Shown in pieces: positions 49,920 through 58,296 of a stretch of DNA of 64,000 nucleotides. The position numbers and the translations under genes are program-made. Under the pieces are notes generated by a model, which did not search any database, was not told the DNA's origin, and saw nothing but the letters and a program-made list of their open reading frames with translations. Source of the stretch: Nocardioides luteus. GTDB taxonomy: Bacteria; Actinomycetota; Actinomycetes; Propionibacteriales; Nocardioidaceae. The stretch is taken from the NCBI RefSeq assembly GCF_000960475.2, contig NZ_JZDQ02000027.1:28797-92796 (forward strand), in the 5' to 3' direction. Position 1 is the stretch's first letter. The number at the start of each line of letters is the position of its first letter.

Positions 49920-50869
49920 GCGGCATCGATGTGGTCACCTTCGGTGAGGCGATGGCGATGTTCGTCGCCCAGGAGAGCGGGCCGCTGCACCGGGCGGCGA
50001 CGTTCGTCCGGGCGACCGCCGGGGCCGAGACCAACGTGGCGACCGGGCTGGCCCGGCTGGGCCATCGGTCCGGCTGGGTCGGACGCCTGGGCGACGACCC
50101 GCTCGGCCTGTTCGTCGAGGAGGAGCTCCGCGGCTGCGGCGTCGATCTCACCCGGGTCGAGATCGACCACTCTGCGCCAACCGGTTTCCAGCTGAAGTCG
50201 CGGGCCGATGGTGGCGACCCGGAGGTGGTCTATTTCCGGCGCGGGTCGGCGGGGAGCCGGCTGGCGTGGAGCGAGCCGATGGCGGCGTACGTCTCCTCCG
50301 CGCGTCACCTCCACCTGACCGGCATCCCGCTGGCGATCTCCGAGACGGCGCGGGACTTCGCCTTCCAGGCGGTGGCCGCGGCTCGCGCGGGCGGCGCGAG
50401 CGTGTCGTTCGACCCGAACCTGCGGCCGTCGCTGTGGGCGAGCGAGCAGGAGATGGTCGCGGTCGTGAACGAGGTCGCGGCGCTCGCCGACTGGGTGCTC
50501 CCGGGGGTCGAGGAGGGCCGGGTGCTGACCGGCCACAGCGACCCCGAGTCCATCGCAGAGCACTATCTTGCCGCGGGTGTCACGCGCGTGATCGTGAAGA
50601 ACGGCTGCCACGGAGCCGTCGCCTTCGGCCCGGAGGGCACCGTCCGCCGCCCGGCGTTCCAGGTGGCGGTGGTGGATACCGTCGGCGCCGGAGACGGGTT
50701 CGCCGCCGGACTGATCAGCGCCCACCTGGACGGTCTGGAGATCGGCCAGGCGCTCGAGCGGGCCGCCGCCGTCGGTGCGTTGGCCACGACCTCGGCCGGC
50801 GACAAGGACGGGCTGCCCGACCGGGAGCGGCTGGAGCGCTTCCTCGCGACCAGCTCGGTCTTTGCCTGA
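49916..50869 (+). CDS. PfkB-family sugar kinase (2-keto-3-deoxygluconate kinase-like)
   Basis: 317 residues, ribokinase fold. The start VVTFGEAMAMFVAQE matches KdgK-type kinases, and the end DTVGAGDGFAAGLISA is the PfkB signature with the catalytic Asp. It probably phosphorylates 2-keto-3-deoxygluconate or a similar acid with ATP. It sits between the FAH gene and the dehydrogenase in a coupled operon. An aldolase for the phosphorylated product is not found in the window. Confidence 0.88.
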   Translation: MSGIDVVTFGEAMAMFVAQESGPLHRAATFVRATAGAETNVATGLARLGHRSGWVGRLGDDPLGLFVEEELRGCGVDLTRVEIDHSAPTGFQLKSRADGGDPEVVYFRRGSAGSRLAWSEPMAAYVSSARHLHLTGIPLAISETARDFAFQAVAAARAGGASVSFDPNLRPSLWASEQEMVAVVNEVAALADWVLPGVEEGRVLTGHSDPESIAEHYLAAGVTRVIVKNGCHGAVAFGPEGTVRRPAFQVAVVDTVGAGDGFAAGLISAHLDGLEIGQALERAAAVGALATTSAGDKDGLPDRERLERFLATSSVFA

Positions 50870-50901
50870 GATCCATGACAGCGACGAAAGGAAACAGCTC
50901 G

Positions 50902-51831
50902 ATGCGCGTACTCGTGCCATGGGCCCACCTCGAGGACCAGATGGGCGGCTGGCCCGACGGCCTGCAGGTGGAGGTCTTCGATGGCACCGGCGACCCGCCG
51001 GCAGACCTCTCCGACGTGGCGTTCTACGTGCTGCCGTACGGGGTCAGCGCCGGGCGCGACCTGCTGCCGCGGATGCCTGCGCTCCGTGCCGTACAGAGCC
51101 TGAGTGCGGGGGTGGAGAAGGTCATCCCGCTCATCGGGCCCGAGGTCACGCTCTGCAACGGGCGCGGCCTGCACGACGCCAGCGCCGCCGAGCACGGGCT
51201 CGGCCTGATCCTCGCCGCCCAGCGGGAGCTGCCCCGCTGGGTGCGCGACCAGGACGCCGGCCGCTGGCAGCCGGAGCACACCCGGTCGCTGGCCGACTCG
51301 CGGGTGGTGATCGTCGGGTACGGATCGATCGGTGCCGCCCTCGAACGGCGTCTGCTCGCGTGCGAGGCCGAGGTCGTGAGGGTCGCGTCGAAGGCGGATC
51401 CTGGTCGGGACGTTCACGGTGTGGACGAGCTGCCGGCGTTGCTGCCCGCCGCCGACATCGTGGTGCTGACGCTCCCCGAGAACCCCGGCACGATCGGCCT
51501 GATCGGCGCCGAGCAGCTCGCGCTGCTGCCCGACGGCGCGCTCGTGGTGAACATCGGCCGCGGCCGCACCCTCGACACCGGCGCGCTCCTCGCCGAGCTG
51601 TCCACCGGCAGGCTGCGGGCGGCGCTCGACGTCGTCGACCCCGAGCCGCTCCCCGCCGGCCATCCGCTGTGGTCGGCGGCCGGTGCCATCGTGACCCCGC
51701 ACGTCGGCGGCGGTGCGGCGACCTTCTACCCGCGCGCCGAGCGGCTGGTGGCGGAGCAGCTGCGGCGCTTCGCCGACGGACGCCCGCTGCTCAACGTGGT
51801 GCCTCGATCGGGAGCACCGACACCTCCCTGA
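50902..51831 (+). CDS. D-isomer 2-hydroxyacid dehydrogenase
   Basis: 309 residues. The Rossmann nucleotide loop is VVIVGYGSIGAALER, and the catalytic Arg, Glu and His are in NIGRGRTL, DPEPLP and TPHVGGG. It oxidises or reduces a 2-hydroxy acid using NAD(H) or NADP(H), such as glycerate or a 2-keto-aldonate. GGAAACAG precedes ATG 50902. It is the last gene of the operon, 32 bases after the kinase. It is followed by 89 bases before the mycofactocin genes. Confidence 0.9.
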   Translation: MRVLVPWAHLEDQMGGWPDGLQVEVFDGTGDPPADLSDVAFYVLPYGVSAGRDLLPRMPALRAVQSLSAGVEKVIPLIGPEVTLCNGRGLHDASAAEHGLGLILAAQRELPRWVRDQDAGRWQPEHTRSLADSRVVIVGYGSIGAALERRLLACEAEVVRVASKADPGRDVHGVDELPALLPAADIVVLTLPENPGTIGLIGAEQLALLPDGALVVNIGRGRTLDTGALLAELSTGRLRAALDVVDPEPLPAGHPLWSAAGAIVTPHVGGGAATFYPRAERLVAEQLRRFADGRPLLNVVPRSGAPTPP

Positions 51832-51874
51832 TCCTGCCCGCAAGACTCTCCGATCGGGGAGGTTGCTGCGCTCA

Positions 51875-51902
51875 CGCCGTTACTAATGTGCGGACGGTCA
51901 CA
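51875..51902 (+). promoter_or_regulatory. Shared upstream element, mftA copy
   Basis: CGCCGTTACTAATGTGC followed by GGACGGTCACA. It matches the element before the dehydrogenase gene (56874-56901) at 23 of 28 positions and starts exactly 46 bases before the mftA ATG. TACTAAT may be the -10 box and GGTCACA part of an activator or leader motif. Confidence 0.7.
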
Positions 51903-51920
51903 ACGTGAGAGGAGCAGCAG

Positions 51921-52025
51921 ATGGAACCCCAGAACGAGTCGAACCCGGTCGACATCACCAGCGACGTCGCCACCGAGGACCTCATCGAGGAGGTCTCGAT
52001 CGACGGAATGTGCGGCGTCTACTGA
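51921..52025 (+). CDS. mftA: Mycofactocin precursor peptide MftA
   Basis: 34 residues, MEPQNESNPVDITSDVATED, ending IDGMCGVY, the exact conserved tail from which mycofactocin is made. The last Val-Tyr pair is decarboxylated and cyclised by MftC and then released by MftE. AGAGGAGCAGC precedes the ATG. mftB begins inside its stop codon (TGATG). The 5' part shows the same element as the dehydrogenase gene. Confidence 0.97.
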   Translation: MEPQNESNPVDITSDVATEDLIEEVSIDGMCGVY

Positions 52026-52309
52026 TGCCCGATCGCATGCTCGAGGAGCCGTGGACACTCTCGCCCTCGGTGGCGCTGCGTCCCGAGCCCTTCGGGGCGC
52101 TGGCCTACCACTTCGGCAACCGGAAGCTGACCTTCCTCAAGCGGCCGGAGCTGGTCGAGGTGGTCCGGCTCCTCGAGCATCACCCCCGTCTCGGCAGCGC
52201 GCTCGACGCGGCCGGCATCCCGCCGGAGCAGCACGACGCGTACGCAGCGGCGCTCCGCGCGCTCGCCGAGACCGACATGATCCGCCCCCGCCACCAGGAG
52301 GCAGTGTGA
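52025..52309 (+). CDS. mftB: Mycofactocin peptide chaperone MftB
   Basis: 94 residues. LSPSVALRPEPFGALAYHFGNRKLTFLKRPELVEVV is the RiPP recognition-element (PqqD-like) fold that holds the MftA leader and hands it to the radical SAM enzyme MftC. It starts in the mftA stop codon and its stop overlaps the mftC GTG, so mftA-B-C are tightly coupled. Confidence 0.95.
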   Translation: MPDRMLEEPWTLSPSVALRPEPFGALAYHFGNRKLTFLKRPELVEVVRLLEHHPRLGSALDAAGIPPEQHDAYAAALRALAETDMIRPRHQEAV

Positions 52310-53538
52310 CCATCGCACCTGAACGCCCCAGCACTCCCCAGGCCCGTCCCGAAGGCGGCAGCCTCGTCGAGCAGTTCGAGTTCGGGCTCGACGCCCCGAT
52401 CTGCCTGACCTGGGAGCTGACGTACGCCTGCAACCTCGAGTGCGCCCATTGCCTGTCGAGCTCGGGCCGGCGCGACCCGCGCGAGCTCAGCACCGAGCAG
52501 TGCAAGGCCGTCATCGACGAGCTGCAGCGCATGCAGATCTTCTACGTGAACATCGGCGGCGGGGAGCCGACGATCCGCCCCGACTTCTGGGAGCTCGTGG
52601 AGTACGCCGTCGACCACCAGGTCGGCGTGAAGTTCTCCACCAACGGCTTCCGGATCACCCCCGAGCGGGCCGCGTTCCTGGCCTCGACGGACTATGTCGA
52701 CGTACAGATCTCCCTGGACGGCGCGACGGCGGAGGTCAACGACCGGGTCCGCGGCGCGGGTTCGTACGACACCGCGCTGAAGGCGCTGGCGAACCTCCGC
52801 GACGCCGGCTTCTCCGACGCCAAGATCTCCGTGGTCTGCACCCGGGAGAACATCGGCCAGCTCGATGACTTCAAGGCCATCGCCGACGAGTACGGCGCCA
52901 CCCTGCGCCTCACCCGGCTGCGCCCCTCGGGTCGCGGTGCCGACGTCTGGGACGAGCTGCACCCCCTTCCCGAGCAGCAGCGTGAGCTCTACGACTGGCT
53001 GATGGCGCACGGCGACAACGTCCTCACCGGGGACTCCTTCTTCCACCTCGCCGCCTACGGCGAGTCGCTCCCGGGCCTCAACCTGTGCGGCGCCGGACGG
53101 GTGGTGTGCCTGATCGACCCGATCGGCGACGTCTACGCCTGCCCGTTCGCGATCCACGACCAGTTCCTGGCCGGCAACCTGCTCGGCGAGGGCGGTTTCC
53201 AGGAGGTCTGGCAGTCGTCGCCGCTGTTCACCGAGCTGCGCTCGCCGCAGACCGGCGGTGCCTGCACGAAGTGCCAGCACTTCGACGCCTGCCGCGGTGG
53301 CTGCATGGCCGCCAAGTTCTTCACCGGACTGCCGCTGGACGGCCCGGACCCCGAGTGCGTCCAGGGCTACGGCGAGACCGCGCTGGCCGGCGACCGGCTC
53401 GTCCCGCAGGCGAGCAAGGACCACTCCCGCAGCCAGGCCAGCCGCAACGCACCGGTGCTGCTCAATCTCGGAGCCACCAGGCGGCGCCCCGTCTCCGCCT
53501 GCAACGAGGACCCGCTCGCCGGAGGTGACCTGTCGTGA
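52306..53538 (+). CDS. mftC: Mycofactocin radical SAM maturase MftC
   Basis: 410 residues. The radical SAM iron-sulfur motif C42-NLE-C46-AH-C49 opens the barrel, with GGGEPT after it. A C-terminal SPASM region has CGAGRVVCLIDP, CTKCQHFDACRGGC and further cysteines for auxiliary clusters. It decarboxylates the C-terminal Tyr of MftA and forms the ring to Val. Start GTG 52306 overlaps the mftB stop by four bases. The last 30 residues are polar and possibly flexible. Confidence 0.96.
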   Translation: MTIAPERPSTPQARPEGGSLVEQFEFGLDAPICLTWELTYACNLECAHCLSSSGRRDPRELSTEQCKAVIDELQRMQIFYVNIGGGEPTIRPDFWELVEYAVDHQVGVKFSTNGFRITPERAAFLASTDYVDVQISLDGATAEVNDRVRGAGSYDTALKALANLRDAGFSDAKISVVCTRENIGQLDDFKAIADEYGATLRLTRLRPSGRGADVWDELHPLPEQQRELYDWLMAHGDNVLTGDSFFHLAAYGESLPGLNLCGAGRVVCLIDPIGDVYACPFAIHDQFLAGNLLGEGGFQEVWQSSPLFTELRSPQTGGACTKCQHFDACRGGCMAAKFFTGLPLDGPDPECVQGYGETALAGDRLVPQASKDHSRSQASRNAPVLLNLGATRRRPVSACNEDPLAGGDLS

Positions 53539-54731
53539 AGAACCCATGGAAGAAGAACCCGTGGTTCGAGTCGGTGGCGGTGGCTCAGGAACGTGCCCGC
53601 CGCAGGCTGCCGAAACCGGTCTACGGTGCCCTGGTCGCCGGCTCCGAGCGCGGCCAGAGCATGACCGACAATCAGGCCGCCTTCGCCGAGCTCGGCTGGG
53701 CACCTCACGTCGTCGGGCAGCACGCCAAGCGTGACCTCGGCACGACCGTCTTCGGCCACTCCGTCCCGCTCCCGGTCCTGATCAGCCCCACCGGGGTCCA
53801 GGCCGTCGATCCCGACGGCGAGGTCGCGGTCGCCCGGGCGGCCGCTGCCCGCGGCACCATCATGGGGCTGTCCAACTTCGCCTCGCGGTCGGTGGAGGAC
53901 GTCACCGCGACCGGTGCGACCACGTTCTTCCAGATGTACTGGACCGGCGACCGCGACACCATCGTCCAGCGCATGCAGCGCGCGCACGCCGCCGGCGCCC
54001 AGGGACTGATCGCCACCCTCGACTGGTCGTTCTCGATGGGCCGCGACTGGGGCAGTCCCGAGATCCCGGAGAAGGTCGACCTGCGCACGATGATGCGGCT
54101 GGCGCCGCAGGTGGCGACCCGGCCGCGGTGGGCGTGGCAGTTCGGGCGTACGGGCTCCTTCCCGGACCTGACCGCGCCCAACCTCGCCCCGCCGGGCGGG
54201 AGCGCGCCGACGTTCTTCGGTGCCTACTACGAGTGGATGACCACCCCGCCGCCGACCTGGGACGACGTCGCCTGGATGCGCGAGCAGTGGCAGCAGATCA
54301 GCGGCACCCCGTTCGTCCTCAAGGGCGTGTGCCGGGTCGACGACGCGCTCCGCGCGGTCGATGCCGGGGTCGCGGGCATCTCGGTCTCCAACCACGGCGG
54401 GAACAACCTGGACGGCACCCCGGCCGCGATCCGGATGGTCAAGCCGATCGCCGACCGCGTCGGCGACCAGGTCGACGTGGTGATGGACGGAGGCGTACGC
54501 CGCGGCTCGGACGTCGTCAAGGCGCTCGCGCTCGGGGCGAAGGCCGTGCTGATCGGCCGCGCCTACCTGTGGGGACTCGCCGCCAACGGTCAGGCCGGGG
54601 TCGAGAACGTCCTCGACGTGCTCAGCGGCGGCATCGACTCGGCGCTGCGCGGGCTCGCGCTCGGGTCGGTCACCGAGCTGCGGCCGGAGCACCTGATCGT
54701 CCCGGACGGCTTCCATGTACACGCTGGGTGA
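53535..54731 (+). CDS. mftD: Mycofactocin flavoprotein dehydrogenase MftD
   Basis: 398 residues, FMN-dependent alpha-hydroxy-acid oxidase fold. SPTGVQAVDPDGEVAVARAA, GLSNFAS and the glycine-rich ISVSNHGGNNLDGTPAAI with DGGVRRGSDVVKALALGAKAVLIGR bind FMN. It oxidises the cyclised peptide after MftE has released it, producing the redox-active core. GTG 53535 overlaps the mftC stop (GTGA). The end overlaps mftE by 17 bases. Confidence 0.95.
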   Translation: MKNPWKKNPWFESVAVAQERARRRLPKPVYGALVAGSERGQSMTDNQAAFAELGWAPHVVGQHAKRDLGTTVFGHSVPLPVLISPTGVQAVDPDGEVAVARAAAARGTIMGLSNFASRSVEDVTATGATTFFQMYWTGDRDTIVQRMQRAHAAGAQGLIATLDWSFSMGRDWGSPEIPEKVDLRTMMRLAPQVATRPRWAWQFGRTGSFPDLTAPNLAPPGGSAPTFFGAYYEWMTTPPPTWDDVAWMREQWQQISGTPFVLKGVCRVDDALRAVDAGVAGISVSNHGGNNLDGTPAAIRMVKPIADRVGDQVDVVMDGGVRRGSDVVKALALGAKAVLIGRAYLWGLAANGQAGVENVLDVLSGGIDSALRGLALGSVTELRPEHLIVPDGFHVHAG

Positions 54732-55410
54732 CGCCACCTGGCCGCAGGTGCGCCGGGGCACGGTCCTGCTGGTGCCGGTCGGCTCGCTGGAGCAGCACGG
54801 GCCGCACCTGCCCTTCGACACCGACACCACCATCGCGTCGGCGGTCACGCAGGGGGTGGCCGACCGGCTGGCGGAGCAGGGTGTCGAGAGCTGGGTGGCG
54901 CCACCGATAGCGATCGGCTCGAGCGGCGAGCACCAGTCCTTCGCCGGCACCGTGTCGATCGGCAGCGATGCGCTCCACCTGGTCGTGGTCGAGCTGGTCC
55001 GCTCGGCCCGCACCTGGGCCGAGCGGGTCGTGCTGGTCAACGGCCACGGTGGCAACGCGGCCGCGCTGACCAGCGCGGTCAACCAGCTCGCCTTCGAGGG
55101 GCAGTCGGCGTGCTGGCTGCCGTGCCGCACCGAGGAGTTCGACCTGCACGCGGGCCGCACCGAGACGTCCCTGATGCTGCACCTCCGCCCGGAGGCCGTC
55201 CACATGGACCTGGCCGAGCCCGGCGACACCCGGCCACTCGCCGAGATCCTCCCCGCGATGCGGGCCGGCGGGGTCGCGGCGGTCTCCGCCAACGGCGTCC
55301 TCGGCGACCCGACGGGCGCCACGGCCGCGGAAGGCGCCGAGGCGCTCGCCCTGATGATCGAGCAGACCACCATGGACGTGCTGGCTCCCGGCGGCGTGGC
55401 CGTGGGATGA
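54715..55410 (+). CDS. mftE: Mycofactocin creatininase-family peptidase MftE
   Basis: 231 residues. LVPVGSLEQHGPHLPFDTDTTIA and NGHGGN are the metal-binding motifs of the creatininase family, and DLHAGRTETSLML the catalytic Asp/His segment. It removes the MftA leader and frees the Val-Tyr-derived core. ATG 54715 lies inside the end of mftD, giving coupled translation, which is usual in this locus. Confidence 0.94.
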   Translation: MYTLGDATWPQVRRGTVLLVPVGSLEQHGPHLPFDTDTTIASAVTQGVADRLAEQGVESWVAPPIAIGSSGEHQSFAGTVSIGSDALHLVVVELVRSARTWAERVVLVNGHGGNAAALTSAVNQLAFEGQSACWLPCRTEEFDLHAGRTETSLMLHLRPEAVHMDLAEPGDTRPLAEILPAMRAGGVAAVSANGVLGDPTGATAAEGAEALALMIEQTTMDVLAPGGVAVG

Positions 55411-55423
55411 ACCCCTCGCGCCC

Positions 55424-56818
55424 GTGAGATACCCGATCGGCTTCCGGGCCCGCATCCGGGATGACGTACGCCGCATCGACGGGCGCCTGCTCGTCGGCGG
55501 CTCGCCCCTGCGTGCCGTCCGGCTCACCCGGGCGGCCCTGGCGCTGCTGGCCGACGGCGAGGTCACCGTGGTCGACGCGGTGACCGACGCGCTCGCCGCC
55601 AGGCTCGTCGACGGAAACCTGGCCGACCCGGTGCTCGACGGGCCCGGGGTGGAGCCGGCGGAGCTGACCGTCGTGATCCCGGTGCGGGACCGGCCCGAAC
55701 AGCTCGACCGCGCGCTCTCCTCGCTGGGAGCCCTCCATCGCATCGTCGTCGACGACGCCTCGCTCGACCCCGAAGCCGTCGCGAGGGTCGCCCACCGCCA
55801 CGGCGCCCATCTCGTGCAGCTCACGCGGAACGTCGGCCCCGCCGGCGCGCGCAACGCCGGCCTGCGGGCCGTCCGCACCCGGTTCGTCGCGTTCGTCGAC
55901 TCCGACGTCACGGTCGAGGCGAGCACACTCCTGAACCTCACCCGCCACTTCGCCGACAGCCGCGTCGCGCTGGTCGCGCCGCTGGTCCGCAGCCGCGCCC
56001 GCAGCCGGGAACCGCGGTGGTTCGAGCGCTTCGACGAGGACGACTCCTCCCTAGCCCTCGGCACCCGGGCCTGCGTCGTGCGGCCCGGCGCGGCGGTGGG
56101 CTGGCTGCCCAGCGCGTGCCTGGTGGGACGTACGGAACGGCTCGGGGCGGGGTTCGAGGAGACGATGCGGGTGGGCGAGGACGTCGATCTGGTCTGGCGG
56201 CTGGTCGAGGCCGGCGAGGTGGTCCGCTACGACCCCGAGCAGGTCGCCTGGCACGACACCCGCACCACCGTCAGCGGCTGGCTGGGCCGCAAGTACCTCT
56301 ACGGCACCGGCGGCGCCGACCTCGCCGTGCGGCACGGCCGCAAGGGCGCCCCGGCGGTGATGACGGCGAGCATGGCGGCCACCGCGGCGGCGCTGCTGGT
56401 GCGCCGCCGGTGGTCGCTCCCGGTCGCCGCCGCCGGGATCGCCTACGGCGTCCTCTCGCTGCGACGACGGCTGCCCGAGACCCCCGGACGGGACCGGCTC
56501 GCGGTCCAGCTCTGTGCTCAGGGCCTCGGCTGGACGGTCCGCCAGGAGGCTGCGCTGCTGCTGCGGCACTGGTGGCCGCTGACCGTGCTCCTCGCGCCGC
56601 GCAGCGCGCTGATCCGGCGTGCCCTGGCCGCCTCGCTGGTCGTCGACGTGGTCGTCGCCCAGGTCGACAACCCCGGCACCAGATACCGCCCGCTGGCCCG
56701 GCGGCTCGACGACATGGCGTACGGCGCAGGCCTCTGGGCCGGCGCGATCAGAGCGCGTTCGGTGACCTGTCTGCTGCCGCGCCGACCCGGCCAGGGAGGC
56801 ACCTCTCCCAACGGGTAG
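55424..56818 (+). CDS. mftF: Mycofactocin glycosyltransferase MftF
   Basis: 464 residues. The N-terminal 95 residues form the MftF-specific extension; the GT2 domain then starts LTVVIPVRDRPEQLDRAL, with VVDDASLD and FVDSDVTVE as the nucleotide-binding motifs. It adds a chain of beta-1,4 glucose units to the cofactor. A hydrophobic stretch of about 20 residues near 317-335 (AVMTASMAATAAALLVRRR) and another near 398-417 suggest membrane association. GTG 55424 follows the mftE stop after 13 bases. It ends the first transcript block; 101 bases later the dehydrogenase starts. Confidence 0.94.
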   Translation: MRYPIGFRARIRDDVRRIDGRLLVGGSPLRAVRLTRAALALLADGEVTVVDAVTDALAARLVDGNLADPVLDGPGVEPAELTVVIPVRDRPEQLDRALSSLGALHRIVVDDASLDPEAVARVAHRHGAHLVQLTRNVGPAGARNAGLRAVRTRFVAFVDSDVTVEASTLLNLTRHFADSRVALVAPLVRSRARSREPRWFERFDEDDSSLALGTRACVVRPGAAVGWLPSACLVGRTERLGAGFEETMRVGEDVDLVWRLVEAGEVVRYDPEQVAWHDTRTTVSGWLGRKYLYGTGGADLAVRHGRKGAPAVMTASMAATAAALLVRRRWSLPVAAAGIAYGVLSLRRRLPETPGRDRLAVQLCAQGLGWTVRQEAALLLRHWWPLTVLLAPRSALIRRALAASLVVDVVVAQVDNPGTRYRPLARRLDDMAYGAGLWAGAIRARSVTCLLPRRPGQGGTSPNG

Positions 56819-56873
56819 GTAGCCCCCTCCCGGGCCGGGCTGTTTCCCGTTCCTCGCCTGTTCGCGGCTCTGT

Positions 56874-56901
56874 CGCCGTACCTAATGTGCTGAGCGTCAC
56901 A
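56874..56901 (+). promoter_or_regulatory. Shared upstream element, dehydrogenase copy
   Basis: CGCCGTACCTAATGTGC followed by TGAGCGTCACA. It matches the element before mftA at 23 of 28 positions and starts exactly 46 bases before the dehydrogenase ATG. It gives the dehydrogenase its own start of transcription as well as any read-through from mftF. Confidence 0.7.
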
Positions 56902-56919
56902 CACCAACGGAGGTTTGCC

Positions 56920-58212
56920 ATGCAGGTCGACGAACTACTCAAGCCCTTCCCCATCAAGGAGTTCCACCCCTTCCCCCGAGCCCTCATGGGCCCCGGCGCT
57001 CACGAGATGATCGGGCCCGAGGCTCTCAAGATGGGCTTCCGCAAGACACTCGTGATGACGTCCGGCCTGCGCGGCACGGACATCGTCAACAAGATCGTCG
57101 AGTCGATGAAGTACCACGGCCTCGAGGTCGTCGTGTACGACAAGGTCGAGTCCAACCCCAAGGACTACAACGTCATGGACTCGGTCAAGCTCTACCAGGA
57201 GAACGAGTGCGACTCGTTCGTCTCCATCGGTGGCGGCTCGTCGCACGACGCCTGCAAGGGCGCGCGCATCTCGGTCGCCCACGACGGCCGCAACGTCAAC
57301 GAGTTCGAGGGCTTCAACATGTCCGAGAACCCGAAGAACCCGCCGCACATCGCGGTCTCGACCACGGCCGGCACCGGTTCGGAGACGTCCTGGGCGTACG
57401 TCATCACCGACACGACCACCGACCCGGACAACCCGCACAAGTACGTCGCCTTCGACGACGCCTCGGTGGCCAGCCTGGCGATCGACGACCCGGTGCTCTA
57501 CTACGACTGCCCGGTCGACTACACCGCGCAGTGCGGCTTCGACGTCCTGGCGCACGCCAGCGAGCCGTACGTCTCCCGGATCAACTTCCAGCCGTCGCTC
57601 GGCAACGCGCTGCACGCGATCAAGCTGACCTCGGAGAACCTGCGTCAGGCGGTCTGGAACGGCACGGACCTCGGTGGCCGTGAGGGGATGATGTACGCCC
57701 AGTACATCGCCGCCCAGGCGTTCAACTCAGGCGGCCTCGGCATCATCCACTCGATCAGCCACGCGGTGAGCGCCTTCTACGACACCCACCACGGCCTCAA
57801 CAACGCGATCGCGCTGCCGCGGGTCTGGGCGTTCAACATGCCCACGCACTACAAGCGGTTCGCCGACATCGCCCGCGCGATGGGCGTCGACACCCACGGT
57901 ATGACCGACGTGCAGGCCGCTGACGCGGCGCTCGCCGCGGCCATCCGTCTGCTGCGCGACGTCGGCATCACCGAGCGCTTCGTGGACGTCAAGCAGGACA
58001 CGTACTCGAAGAACCGGCTCGGCCAGGGCCCGACGGCCTACTACGCCAACGCCAAGGAGATCGTCGGTGACGACTCGGACGTCGACCGGATCACCAACCA
58101 CGTCCTCGGTGACGCCTGCACGCCGGGCAACGCCAAGGAGTGCACGTTCGAGACCGTACGTCCGGTGGTCGACCACTGCCTGAACGGCGACCTGGACGAC
58201 CTGCTCAGCTGA
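56920..58212 (+). CDS. mno: NDMA-dependent (mycofactocin-type) methanol/alcohol dehydrogenase
   Basis: 430 residues, iron-type alcohol dehydrogenase fold. SIGGGSSHDACKGA binds the nicotinamide, AVSTTAGTGSETS follows, and metal ligands are in FDVLAHASEPYVSR, HSISHAVSAF and HHGLNNAIALP. Sequence features (FPIKEFHPFPRALMGPGAHEMIG) match the Mno/Mdo methanol dehydrogenases of Amycolatopsis, Rhodococcus and mycobacteria. These keep a tightly bound NAD(P) that is reoxidised by mycofactocin or by N,N-dimethyl-4-nitrosoaniline in assays. GGAGG precedes the ATG. It is the probable main user of the cofactor made by the adjacent mft genes. Confidence 0.93.
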   Translation: MQVDELLKPFPIKEFHPFPRALMGPGAHEMIGPEALKMGFRKTLVMTSGLRGTDIVNKIVESMKYHGLEVVVYDKVESNPKDYNVMDSVKLYQENECDSFVSIGGGSSHDACKGARISVAHDGRNVNEFEGFNMSENPKNPPHIAVSTTAGTGSETSWAYVITDTTTDPDNPHKYVAFDDASVASLAIDDPVLYYDCPVDYTAQCGFDVLAHASEPYVSRINFQPSLGNALHAIKLTSENLRQAVWNGTDLGGREGMMYAQYIAAQAFNSGGLGIIHSISHAVSAFYDTHHGLNNAIALPRVWAFNMPTHYKRFADIARAMGVDTHGMTDVQAADAALAAAIRLLRDVGITERFVDVKQDTYSKNRLGQGPTAYYANAKEIVGDDSDVDRITNHVLGDACTPGNAKECTFETVRPVVDHCLNGDLDDLLS

Positions 58213-58222
58213 TCCACCCAGC

Positions 58223-58265
58223 GTGGCGGGCCCGGCCCCGGGAAATACACCGTCGGGCCCGCCAC
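58223..58265. terminator. Long perfect hairpin after the dehydrogenase gene
   Basis: GTGGCGGGCCCG (58223-58234) and CGGGCCCGCCAC (58254-58265) are perfect complements with a 19-base loop. No T run follows, so it may only partly stop transcription or protect the dehydrogenase message end. Confidence 0.6.
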
Positions 58266-58296
58266 ACCGGCCCACCCACCACCTCGAGGAGTGCAC

